This document shows positions 56,320 through 64,000 of a stretch of DNA of 64,000 nt, piece by piece. Both the position numbers and the translations under genes were made by a program. Position 1 is the stretch's first letter. Each line of letters starts with the position of its first letter. The notes beneath the pieces were generated by a model, which saw only the letters and a list, made by a program, of their open reading frames with translations, made no database searches and was not told where the DNA came from. Source of the stretch: Aquimarina sediminis (GTDB lineage: Bacteria > Bacteroidota > Bacteroidia > Flavobacteriales > Flavobacteriaceae); NCBI RefSeq assembly GCF_002895435.1, contig NZ_POYJ01000001.1, forward strand, positions 186,001 to 250,000, read 5' to 3'.

Positions 56320-58926
56320 ATGGGAATTAAAGAAAGTTTAGGTAAACTCTTTAGAAAAAATGAAGAAGAGTACCCTGTAAATGAAAGTTTTGAGAAACTA
56401 CTAAAAGACTTAATGAATGAAGCATACGGTGGAAATAAAACGTCATACTGGCATGTATCATCCTTAGGTAAGCTAGAGGCATATAAAACAATAAAAGCTA
56501 AAGATTCTGAAACTAAAAGAGCACTAGTTTTTTATTTGTTAAGCCCTATTAATGTATACGAAACCAAATCAAAAAAAAGTGGAACGTATAAGGGGAGAGA
56601 AGATATCTATAGAATTAAAAACACCTATTCAGAGCTACTTGGTTTATTAATGCGAAGTAATCTTGGATTTTCAGTAACCGAAATAATAGAACTACTCAAT
56701 AGATTTAAAGTATCTGATGAAGCTAATGTAAAAAGGTTTGTCGACTGGCCAATTGGCTTTACCTTACAACAAATAGAAAGAATCATCAAAAAAGATGGTA
56801 TTTCAGAAGACTTAACAATTTTCTTAAAAGAAATGTTAGGATGGTCTCAATTACAGCAAACAAAATATTACTGGGGTACAGATTTGGAAAAAGTAAAGGT
56901 AAAGATCGAAAAGATACTCTTTGAAAGTGAAAATGAAGAAGGACGAACACCCCCTTACACATTGCCAGATGATCGATTGGCAGAAGTTGTTAATAAAGAA
57001 GTATCTTCACTTGCTATAGAGGATCAAGATCATTGGTATGCTCTTTTTCATTTGTTTATGAAAGCAACAGCATCAAAACCAACTCAAAAGGCAGGTAAAG
57101 CCTTAGGAGATCTTATAGATCAAATTGGTAGTGCTCGCTATAAATCAAAAGTACAATCTTGGATTGATTTTGTTGCTAATTTAAAAGAAGTAGAAACACC
57201 ACATTCTTATACTTATGAAAATGGACAAGTCTATAATTATACCAGCTATGATTATTTGCATGAAAAAAACTTGATTTTTCTTAAAGGATTGATATGGAGT
57301 TTAACAAAATTTCATGATTCAAAAACACTGGGATTGGTTGCCAAATTAGCTGAGAGGTCGTTTAAAAAGATACCGGGAGTAGGACCTACTGCAGCTGGTG
57401 TTGGAAATGCTTGTATATATGTGTTGGGAAATACAAGAGGACTAGAAGGAATTAGTCATTTATCCAGATTAAAACTTAAAATAAAACAAAATAATACAAA
57501 GAAGTTAATCGAAAAGTATATAGAAACTTCTTCGACCAAACTTGGAGTATCACCTTCTGAAATCGAAGAGCTATCTATTCCTGATTTTGGATTAGTAAAT
57601 GGAAGTAAGACCTATAATTTTGATGATTATAACCTAAAATTATCAATTGAAGGCTTGGGAAAAGTATCACTAGTCTGGTATAAACCCAATGACGATACGC
57701 AAAAATCTATACCATCGTTTGTAAAAGATTCTGCAAAACATAAACAAACCCTTAAAAAAGCAAAAGATGATGTTGCACAAATAAAGAAATATAGTTCTGC
57801 GCAGCGGGATAGGATAGATCGTTTATATCTTAATAATAGAGTATGGGAATATGAAGATTTTACAAAAAAATACCTACACCACGGATTAGTAAGCTTTATT
57901 GCAAAAGATTTAATCTGGCAGGTCGAAAAAGATGGAATGTTTGTTTCGATTTTGTATCATAATAACCTCTGGGAAGATAGTAAAGGAAATAAAATAGATT
58001 GGATAAAAAATGAGACTTCAATAAGATTGTGGCATCCCATATTTGTACAAATTGATGAGGTATTAGAGTGGAGAAAAAGGCTTGAAGAGCTGCAAATAAA
58101 ACAAACGCTAAAACAGGTATATAGAGAAGTGTATATATTAACTGATGCAGAGGTCAATACCAAAACATACAGTAATCGTATGGCAGCGCATTTATTGAAG
58201 CAACATCAATTTAATGCACTTACTGGGGTTAGAGGATGGCGGTATTCTTTATTAGGAGCTTATGATGACGGTCGTGATGGAGAAATAGCAAAAATTGCTA
58301 TCAAAGAATATTCATTAGAAGCCCAATTTTGGATTAATGAAATCTATGCCGAAGATGCATTCAATGATGCAGGGATATGGAACTATGTAGCAACAGATCA
58401 GGTACGATTTGTTAATGACAAAGAAGAGGTTGTTGATTTAATAGAAGTACCCAAAATTATATTTTCAGAAATCATGAGAGATGTTGATCTCTTTGTTGGG
58501 GTTTGTAGTGTAGGGAATGACCCCGAGTGGCGTGATAATGGAGGATTACCACAATATCGTGATTACTGGACGAGCTATTCTTTTGGAGAATTAACAGAAG
58601 TAGCAAAAACAAGAAAAGAGATCTTAGAAAAGCTGGTTCCCAGATTAAAAATTAATAAAGTAGCTAGTATCGAAGGCAAATTTTTGCATATCAAAGGAAA
58701 GAAAAGAACCTATAAAATACACATTGGTAGTACTAATATATTGATGGAACCAAATGATCAATATCTGTGTATAGTTCCCGCTAGAGGAAAAGACAAAAAC
58801 ACAGATAATATCTTTCTGCCTTTTGAAGGAGATCGTGGACTATCATTAGTACTAAGTAAAGCATTCTTATTAGCTGAAGATGATAAAATAACAGATACGA
58901 CTATTTTAAGCCAAATTAATCGATAA
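56320..58926 (+). CDS. DUF4132-domain protein
   Basis: 868 residues. The C-terminal part holds the DUF4132 domain (IKEYSLEAQFWINEI, WRDNGGLPQYRDYWTSYSF) followed by a beta-rich end domain (KRTYKIHIGSTNILMEPND). The first 450 residues are helical, HEAT-like. Related proteins in Escherichia (MolR/YehF-type) are linked to WGR domains, but no WGR domain is visible here. Cytoplasmic. Preceded by a coupled small protein and followed 11 bases later by a membrane protein, so all three are one operon. Function unknown. Confidence 0.82.
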   Translation: MGIKESLGKLFRKNEEEYPVNESFEKLLKDLMNEAYGGNKTSYWHVSSLGKLEAYKTIKAKDSETKRALVFYLLSPINVYETKSKKSGTYKGREDIYRIKNTYSELLGLLMRSNLGFSVTEIIELLNRFKVSDEANVKRFVDWPIGFTLQQIERIIKKDGISEDLTIFLKEMLGWSQLQQTKYYWGTDLEKVKVKIEKILFESENEEGRTPPYTLPDDRLAEVVNKEVSSLAIEDQDHWYALFHLFMKATASKPTQKAGKALGDLIDQIGSARYKSKVQSWIDFVANLKEVETPHSYTYENGQVYNYTSYDYLHEKNLIFLKGLIWSLTKFHDSKTLGLVAKLAERSFKKIPGVGPTAAGVGNACIYVLGNTRGLEGISHLSRLKLKIKQNNTKKLIEKYIETSSTKLGVSPSEIEELSIPDFGLVNGSKTYNFDDYNLKLSIEGLGKVSLVWYKPNDDTQKSIPSFVKDSAKHKQTLKKAKDDVAQIKKYSSAQRDRIDRLYLNNRVWEYEDFTKKYLHHGLVSFIAKDLIWQVEKDGMFVSILYHNNLWEDSKGNKIDWIKNETSIRLWHPIFVQIDEVLEWRKRLEELQIKQTLKQVYREVYILTDAEVNTKTYSNRMAAHLLKQHQFNALTGVRGWRYSLLGAYDDGRDGEIAKIAIKEYSLEAQFWINEIYAEDAFNDAGIWNYVATDQVRFVNDKEEVVDLIEVPKIIFSEIMRDVDLFVGVCSVGNDPEWRDNGGLPQYRDYWTSYSFGELTEVAKTRKEILEKLVPRLKINKVASIEGKFLHIKGKKRTYKIHIGSTNILMEPNDQYLCIVPARGKDKNTDNIFLPFEGDRGLSLVLSKAFLLAEDDKITDTTILSQINR

Positions 58927-58937
58927 TCACTTTTTTA

Positions 58938-59444
58938 ATGTCTAAAACATTAATTATCCCAATTATTATTGGTGCTCTGATAACTCTTATCGGTTTATGC
59001 ATGGGGTATTCTACCCATACAGAAAATAGTGAATTCTTAACCCATTTGGGATTATGGATTGTAGAAACTGCGGGATTCTTTTTGTTACTTCTGAATGGAA
59101 CATTTATTAAAACTCGATATTTTAAAATGGTAAAAGGCATAGTAGCTCTTATGTTGCTCGGTGCCTTGTTTAGTATTATGAAATGGCCTTTTCATAGAAT
59201 TGTTATTGTAATTGATTTTGTAGCGATCATAGTAGTATACATTATTAGTTTCTTTAAAAAACCAATATATAAAAAGCTGGATTGTTTAAAATTAGGATGG
59301 GTAATCGTTTGGTATTCTGGAGCAATACTAGATTATCTACATATCATCAATGATGATTACAGGATTTTGACTACGGTTTTAATGATACTAGCAGTTTTGG
59401 ATTTTGTAAAGATAAAATTACAAAATAAGACCTTGTTTGATTAG
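58938..59444 (+). CDS. GldL-like membrane protein
   Basis: 168 residues with five hydrophobic helices. The first two (LIIPIIIGALITLIGLCMGY and LWIVETAGFFLLLLNG) and the basic-turn GALFSIMKWPFHR recall the GldL-type membrane proteins common in flavobacteria, but the conserved motor residues of GldL are not clear, so it is not proposed to be the motility protein. Eleven bases downstream of the DUF4132 gene. Function unknown. Confidence 0.6.
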   Translation: MSKTLIIPIIIGALITLIGLCMGYSTHTENSEFLTHLGLWIVETAGFFLLLLNGTFIKTRYFKMVKGIVALMLLGALFSIMKWPFHRIVIVIDFVAIIVVYIISFFKKPIYKKLDCLKLGWVIVWYSGAILDYLHIINDDYRILTTVLMILAVLDFVKIKLQNKTLFD

Positions 59445-59705
59445 TGCTGAATTTTAGGAATTCCCAGACTTTGGCTCCGCTAAGACCTAGGAGTAAGAGC
59501 ATCTAAACAAAAATTTAGGACAGCGGTCACTGAGCATAGCCCATGTAAAAGTGAGATTGTAGTGTACAGATTACTCTATTGTCTTTTTTACCATACTGAC
59601 AACAGCAAATTTCTTATTCTTCTTTATATATAGGAATTGAGGTAGACCTGTGCAACGCAAAGATATAAAGCCAAATAGGAGCATATTTTTATTATCTAGT
59701 ACTAT
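59445..59705. other. 261-base intergenic region with repeat-like relics
   Basis: No gene. The segment around 59522-59540 (GGTCACTGAGCATAGCC) resembles a degenerate form of the short CACTGAG...TCGAAGTG-type intergenic repeat of Bacteroidota; similar traces lie at about 37450-37475 and 63515-63550. No terminator hairpin is clear. Confidence 0.3.
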
Positions 59706-60236
59706 TCATACTTTATTAAAATTCAAAATCATCTCTTTTACAGTACCAATTTGGATCACATTTGGTAATTGAACAACCCCCAAATGATATTCGGTTTCAT
59801 CTTTATTTATATTTATAATCAATCCGTAAACAATAGGAATAGTATTATCTTCCTTTTTACAAATGGGGCAAGTCTTATTGTTCTTTGATTTATCATATTT
59901 ACAAGTCAAAGAATATGGTATTTTTAAAACTAAAGTTTCGTCTGGTTTCAAAAAGCCAATTATGATTCGGTTTTGTGAAAAAGATGGTGGTTCTGTTCTA
60001 ATTTGTATTGTGTCAGAACTGAGATTTTGAAAAGAAAACTTTAAGTTCTTGTCAATTGAAACTGTTTTTTCATCACCTCTAATATTTAAGATTACTTTTG
60101 TTTTTTCCATAATTTGTTGCTTCTCTGAAGGAGTTTCTGCAATTAATGCCCCATTAATTACTCCGCTTTGAGCAAGAGATGATAAAAAACAAAATACGAT
60201 TATTATAAAGTTAAAAACTTGTTTTATTCTGGGCAT
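59706..60236 (-). CDS. Secreted protein with a Cys4 motif
   Basis: 176 residues with a signal peptide (VFNFIIIVFCFLSSLAQ). The first half is a beta domain like CarboxypepD_reg (INGALIAETPSEKQ). A cysteine group TCKYDKSKNNKTCPICKK (three cysteines: C-x11-C-x2-C) may bind zinc or form disulfides; INKDETEYHLGVVQ follows. Not assigned to a family. Transcribed alone between a repeat-like region and a CPBP gene. Confidence 0.6.
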   Translation of the reverse strand: MPRIKQVFNFIIIVFCFLSSLAQSGVINGALIAETPSEKQQIMEKTKVILNIRGDEKTVSIDKNLKFSFQNLSSDTIQIRTEPPSFSQNRIIIGFLKPDETLVLKIPYSLTCKYDKSKNNKTCPICKKEDNTIPIVYGLIININKDETEYHLGVVQLPNVIQIGTVKEMILNFNKV

Positions 60237-60333
60237 AATGTCATTAATATATTATCAAAGGTAAAATCATTATAGTGCTACTAACAGATTTCTCCAGCCT
60301 AAACTTGGTGAAACTTCATAAGTTTTAAAATTT

Positions 60334-60990
60334 TTAAATCAAAATAACCATTAAATTCCACATACAATGAAAAACTATAGAAGGTCCTATTGATTTTGAT
60401 CTGTAATATACTATTCCGGATATTAATCCTCCAAAAAAAGCTATGTAAGCATGGTGCCCATTAAATTGTATGCCATTTAAAAAGATTACTTGATAGGGCA
60501 AGTGAATTAAAGCAAATAATATAGTGGAAAATATTATAGCTATAATAGGTTTATAATCGATAAGAAGTTTTCTTAAAAGATATCCACGAAAAAATAGTTC
60601 TTCTGCAATAGGAATTATGAATATGAATGCAATTGAATTCCATGTAAGTAATCCTTCCATACCATAATCATAAGAGATTTTATATGAGGTGTCAAAAATA
60701 ATATTATAGAATCCATTTAGAGGTGTTTGTAGAAATGGATAGCTTATTCCGGCTATAATTGCTAAAAAGTAGTACTTAATATTCGTTTCTAAAGAAGTTG
60801 TAATATTTCCAAAAGTAATTTTTAGTACTGAAAAGACTAAGATTAACTCAATGATTGCATTAATAAGATGATATAGTTCAGTAGTAAAAATATTTTCTTG
60901 TTCTACATCAAAGATAAAGATCCATGCAGCTGCTAACTCAAGGAAAACAATAAACAATAACGTATAGATAAGTGATTTGAATAATGTCAT
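60334..60990 (-). CDS. CPBP-family intramembrane protease
   Basis: 218-residue membrane protein with about six helices. The signature PIAEELFFRGYLLRKLL (EExxxR) and FHCMWNL at the end, plus FALIHLPYQ in the middle, define the CAAX/CPBP family. Substrate unknown. It is a second CPBP gene besides the one in the menaquinone operon; sequence similarity between them is limited to the motifs. Confidence 0.88.
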   Translation of the reverse strand: MTLFKSLIYTLLFIVFLELAAAWIFIFDVEQENIFTTELYHLINAIIELILVFSVLKITFGNITTSLETNIKYYFLAIIAGISYPFLQTPLNGFYNIIFDTSYKISYDYGMEGLLTWNSIAFIFIIPIAEELFFRGYLLRKLLIDYKPIIAIIFSTILFALIHLPYQVIFLNGIQFNGHHAYIAFFGGLISGIVYYRSKSIGPSIVFHCMWNLMVILI

Positions 60991-61089
60991 ACTGGTACTA
61001 TAATAGTATAAGTATATGTCATCACAAAGTAAAATGTTACCTAGCCATATACTATTTTACCGGGTTATCTTATTTAGTGATATAGACTA

Positions 61090-61671
61090 TTAAATTTTGA
61101 TATTTACATTAGGTAAATTTTTATCAAGATTTTGGAATTCATTTTCTTTCAGGTTGTTAATTCCGAATAAATTAAGAGTTTTTAAATTAGGTGGCAACGA
61201 TTTAGTATCCACATGAGCTATCTCTGTAATGGCAAATGATAGTTCAGTTAATTTGTACAATTTATCCAAACCTTTAGGAACTTGTGAAAGTCTACAATTT
61301 TCAATTTTAAGTGTTTTTAAATTAGTTAATATTTCAAATGAGCAATTGATTTGAGTGATTTCATTTCCTCTCACCGATAGGTATTGTAGTTTTTTTAGGT
61401 TAGTAATCCAACAAGGAAAAATTTCTATAGGAATATTCAATACACTTAACTTTTTTAAGTTACTAAGTTCACTTATTCTTTCAGGTATTTCAGAATCGTA
61501 GTTTGGATGGGTATGGATATGTAAATGTTCTAAATTTTTAAATGCGCTAAAGCTAGATTTGTTAGCTCTAAGATCATTATTGTCAGGTAATAGACTCAGT
61601 CTTTTTACTTTAAGTGGGTTTATAAGAGCTTTGCTTAAATTTTTATATTCTTTAGTAAACAACTTAAACAT
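61090..61671 (-). CDS. Leucine-rich-repeat protein
   Basis: 193 residues made of about six leucine-rich repeats of 22-23 residues (LEHLHIHTHPN, LKKLSVLNIPIEIF, LQYLSVRGNEITQ, LKTLKIENCRLSQVP, LTELSFAITEI). No signal peptide, so intracellular, unlike most bacterial LRR effectors. LRR arcs bind proteins. It lies 32 bases after a winged-helix protein gene on the same strand; the two may be cotranscribed. Confidence 0.83.
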   Translation of the reverse strand: MFKLFTKEYKNLSKALINPLKVKRLSLLPDNNDLRANKSSFSAFKNLEHLHIHTHPNYDSEIPERISELSNLKKLSVLNIPIEIFPCWITNLKKLQYLSVRGNEITQINCSFEILTNLKTLKIENCRLSQVPKGLDKLYKLTELSFAITEIAHVDTKSLPPNLKTLNLFGINNLKENEFQNLDKNLPNVNIKI

Positions 61672-61703
61672 ATATCATATTTTTTGTACAAGACTTTATT
61701 TCC

Positions 61704-62480
61704 TTATTCATTGGCTTGTTTTAATCCTATTACCTCTATACCGTCCTTTGTAAAAGAATAAAGTAAAGGATCTTCTGAAATCATTTCTAGATACTTATTA
61801 TTTACTAGAAAATCTAGATACTCTTGAACTTCTTTTCTTTTTTTGTTTGTAGATTTAGACACTTCGGATATAGAAAACCATATGTGGTCAATTGATGTAG
61901 AACCATTATCTGATTGAAGCCAAAGTTCATCCAAAAGTCTCTTCATTACAGCGGGGTCAAACTTTCTTTGTTTTCTATATTTCCAATTAAATTTTAACCG
62001 ATGCCAAAACATACTTGATTTGTATTTAATACCACCTAACTCCCAATTCACATCATATTTTTTAGTCTTATCATTTTGATATAGAGGAGTTGCAATTTTG
62101 CAATGTACCATTGGGGCATTTTCCTTCACGATTTTATAAAATTCGGGATCAAGAGAGGATTTAGGAAAGTATTGAATTTCGACGATCGTTCTATCTTTTT
62201 CGCTTTTATAAACATATAGGTTTATGTCGTATAAGTTTTCATAAATAAGTTCTAATTCAGTAGCAACTTGATGAAGTGGCTTTGGTATTTTTTTATCATT
62301 TATCTTTTTTCGTTCAATGTGCATTTTACGAAGTTCTTCTACATCATTCGGTATTTCTGAAATTATAAAGCTTGTATGATTAGAAATTGTATTCCAACAA
62401 GTATTACGTGCCATGTCTAATAGAGTCGTAGTGGCTTCTTTTAGATATTGTTGAAGTGTGTTTTTTGTGATTGTTTTCAA
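61704..62480 (-). CDS. Uncharacterised protein with a C-terminal winged-helix-like domain
   Basis: 258 residues. N-terminal helices (about 1-75), a beta-rich middle with VEIQYFPKSS, and a C-terminal winged-helix-like part (ISEVSKSTNKKRKEVQEYLDF, LEMISEDPLLYSFTKDGIEVI). Function unknown. The start is TTG at 62480-62478, since no ATG precedes the conserved-looking start MKTITKNTLQQY. A perfect promoter with 56-base leader lies upstream at 62542-62571, consistent with this start. Upstream of the LRR gene. Confidence 0.62.
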   Translation of the reverse strand: MKTITKNTLQQYLKEATTTLLDMARNTCWNTISNHTSFIISEIPNDVEELRKMHIERKKINDKKIPKPLHQVATELELIYENLYDINLYVYKSEKDRTIVEIQYFPKSSLDPEFYKIVKENAPMVHCKIATPLYQNDKTKKYDVNWELGGIKYKSSMFWHRLKFNWKYRKQRKFDPAVMKRLLDELWLQSDNGSTSIDHIWFSISEVSKSTNKKRKEVQEYLDFLVNNKYLEMISEDPLLYSFTKDGIEVIGLKQANE

Positions 62481-62946
62481 ATTACATTCAATATCAATAA
62501 ATAAGTAAATTGGATTAGTTTAACGCCCAAATCTTCAATAACAAATATACAAGAACTATAAGACCAATCAATAGTCATGATTTGATGTGCAAAAACATTT
62601 TAGATCCCTCTGCCATTACGCCATTTTTGATAACTCGCTAAGTATAAGCATGTCAGTAGCATTTTAATGAGTAAGTGTATTGTATAAAAAAATAAGTGTA
62701 GTCCTTTGATGAGAATACGTAGATGTAGTGTAAGATATTGATTTTTAAAATGATAGACAGCTTGTCAGTTTAGTTTATTATCACCAAATACAGATGATTC
62801 TAAAGAGTATGTGTTTGCGAATTAATTAGTTATAGTTGGAAATTAACAAATAATTATTAGTTAAATAGTTAAAAAACAAAAGAATCGGCATTATAGTTGA
62901 TTTTATACTGACTCAAACAATTGTTGAATTTAAAACAAAAAAACGT
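62481..62946. other. 466-base divergent intergenic region
   Basis: No gene. It contains the promoter at 62542-62571 and an AT-rich 400 bases before the plus-strand gene at 62947; no full plus-strand promoter consensus was found. Confidence 0.4.
62542..62571 (-). promoter_or_regulatory. Full Bacteroidota promoter of the winged-helix gene
   Basis: On the minus strand TTG (62571-62569), a 19-base spacer and TATATTTG (62549-62542) match the consensus completely. Predicted start is near 62536. Confidence 0.7.
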
Positions 62947-63480
62947 ATGAGTAATGTATTAAACAACCGATTATCGGTGACCGTAGATCCACAAGTGATC
63001 ACAGAAGTAAAGAGTAAAATCGCAGAGATTAATGGGTTATTACCTTTTTTGACTGGATTGACTACAAATGAACGTAAGACACAACCAAAAATTAACAGAA
63101 GTAACAAGCTATTTGTAGAAGATACGCTAGATAGTATGCGGCAAAATCAAGGTATTGTCCCGGATTATATCAAGTTGGAGGAGTTAGAAAAAGATTATGC
63201 CTTATACAATGAGTTAAAGGTATTGGCATTAGAGCTAGCTGAGTTATCAGAGAAAGTAAATGATACTCGTATTCTGGCGGGATCAGAAGCGTATAGTACT
63301 TCGCTACTAGCCTATAAAATGTTTGGTGTTGCCGCCAACAGTGGAGTAGCAGGAGCAGAGGCACTATATGCAAGGTTAAAGGAACGTTTTACTAATGCAA
63401 GTAATCCCATTGATGATACCGTAACCGATGAAGGAGATCAGGATACAGATCCAGATAGCACTGCAGGCGAAGCTGCATAA
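62947..63480 (+). CDS. Uncharacterised helical protein with acidic tail
   Basis: 177 residues, helical to about residue 155 (ITEVKSKIAEINGLLPFLTG, LKVLALELAELSEKV) and ending in a flexible acidic tail (about 155-177; DTVTDEGDQDTDPDS). It resembles small helical proteins repeatedly found in flavobacterial genomes; I know no function. No signal peptide. A very strong terminator follows, which suggests high expression. Confidence 0.6.
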   Translation: MSNVLNNRLSVTVDPQVITEVKSKIAEINGLLPFLTGLTTNERKTQPKINRSNKLFVEDTLDSMRQNQGIVPDYIKLEELEKDYALYNELKVLALELAELSEKVNDTRILAGSEAYSTSLLAYKMFGVAANSGVAGAEALYARLKERFTNASNPIDDTVTDEGDQDTDPDSTAGEAA

Positions 63481-63585
63481 AAACTGAATATTCAGCTGAC
63501 TAGTTACACGGAACATCTCAAAGTGTAAAAGTGTAATCGAAGTGCCGTTTTAAAGTCTTCTAAGCATGATTATGCCATGAAGAAG

Positions 63586-63626
63586 ACACCCCCGATAGTA
63601 GCATACTACTATCGGGGGTGTTTTTT
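63586..63626 (+). terminator. Very strong rho-independent terminator
   Basis: ACACCCCCGATAGTAG (63586-63601) and CTACTATCGGGGGTGT (63606-63621) form a perfect 16-bp stem with loop CATA and a following T-run. It terminates the gene ending at 63480. Confidence 0.9.
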
Positions 63627-63685
63627 GTAGCTGTATGGGTAATAAACGATCAGTTTCTTTTCGTTAACATTATTTGATTTAAATT

Positions 63686-63970
63686 TTAATTGTTTTTGAT
63701 AGAAGCGCTCTCGAGATGTACCTCAAAACCACATAAAATTCTACCATGACTACTTTTGGCAATCCTAATAGAAATTCTCCTAATAGTATCTTTGCATTTT
63801 TTTAGTCCAGTACAGTCACTTTTATAGTGATAACGTTTACTGTTCGTACTATTGCAGATAAATACTTTTTGTATATCGGTTTTCCTTTTATTGTTTTTTT
63901 CCTTTTTCTCCTGACTATATAATGTGGAGCAGGAGAGAAGTATTGAGGTGATTAGTATTGTTATTTTCAT
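63686..63970 (-). CDS. Small secreted cysteine protein
   Basis: 94 residues with a signal peptide (MKITILITSILLSCSTLYSQ) and a lysine-rich linker. The core KVFICNSTNSKRYHYKSDC and LKKCKDTIRRISIRIAK..GRILCGFE is a family I have seen as short Bacteroidota proteins with the same cysteine pattern (four cysteines). Likely periplasmic and metal- or disulfide-stabilised. Function unknown. Convergent with the helical protein at 62947. Confidence 0.62.
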   Translation of the reverse strand: MKITILITSILLSCSTLYSQEKKEKNNKRKTDIQKVFICNSTNSKRYHYKSDCTGLKKCKDTIRRISIRIAKSSHGRILCGFEVHLESASIKNN

Positions 63971-64000
63971 GGCAGTGTAGTTTTATAATCATATAATTTA

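Noticed and set aside
58938..59444. Gliding motility gene gldL
   Set aside because: Only the general helix pattern fits; no gldK, gldM or gldN neighbours are present.
1..64000. CRISPR arrays, tRNA or rRNA genes, prophage and insertion sequences
   Set aside because: I read the intergenic regions on both strands and saw no direct-repeat array, cloverleaf, transposase or phage structural gene. Very diverged forms could have been missed without a search tool.

Overview
The window is AT-rich chromosomal DNA of a Bacteroidota member, most likely a marine Flavobacteriaceae (Aquimarina-like; genus is inference). The evidence is a split menaquinone cluster (menA, menC, menE), SusC-type outer-membrane domains with CarboxypepD_reg-like N-terminal extensions, frequent lipoproteins with short lipoboxes, LytTR regulators paired with TPR histidine kinases, and promoters of the Bacteroidota type (TTG - about 19-20 bases - TAnnTTTG) instead of -35/-10 sites. 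Shine-Dalgarno sequences are mostly absent. I saw no tRNA, rRNA, CRISPR array, intact insertion sequence or prophage. The window reads as a vertically inherited chromosome with small accessory patches.

Layout. 1-4.5 kb: start of serC, a LuxC-type acyl-CoA reductase divergent from an Alvin-type ferredoxin, an outer-membrane barrel protein, and two tandem membrane-anchored alpha/beta hydrolases. 4.5-7.1 kb: a small unknown protein, a 500-base gap with a strong hairpin, and a GH13 amylase lipoprotein. 7.3-12.2 kb: menaquinone operon menA / metallo-hydrolase / menC / CPBP protease / menE. 12.3-16 kb: a vWA-plug-TPR protein and a secreted M24 peptidase. 16-22.6 kb (minus strand): a three-gene secreted/lipoprotein operon, then methylcrotonyl-CoA carboxylase beta directly followed by a TPR sensor kinase and a LytTR regulator. 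23-30.5 kb: ettA, a frameshifted gene, HAD, CAT-like acyltransferase, histidine decarboxylase, an RluE-like pseudouridine synthase, a cold-shock protein with a long leader, and an MBL lipoprotein. 30.7-37.5 kb: transporters (TSUP, SulP, EamA, LysE) with an Lrp regulator divergent from lysE. 37.5-42 kb: small stress/regulatory genes (SnoaL, AraC, ECF42 sigma with YciI, DUF2867, Crp/Fnr).

42.1-49.6 kb holds the most interesting locus. It is a two-gene operon in which a SusC-like outer-membrane barrel lacks its plug domain, and the next gene, 4 bases downstream, encodes an alpha-2-macroglobulin with a thioester motif and an inserted SusC-type plug domain. This suggests a SusC transporter split in two, with the plug delivered in trans by a surface thioester protein. 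No SusD is present. A second barrel-less plug protein lies at 12.3 kb.

49.7-64 kb: a small HTH protein, a compact metzincin-like secreted protein with its lipoprotein partner, ydcF-like and rlmF, several uncharacterised Bacteroidota proteins, a fatty-acid hydroxylase, a DUF4132 operon, a CPBP protease, a leucine-rich-repeat protein and other unknowns.
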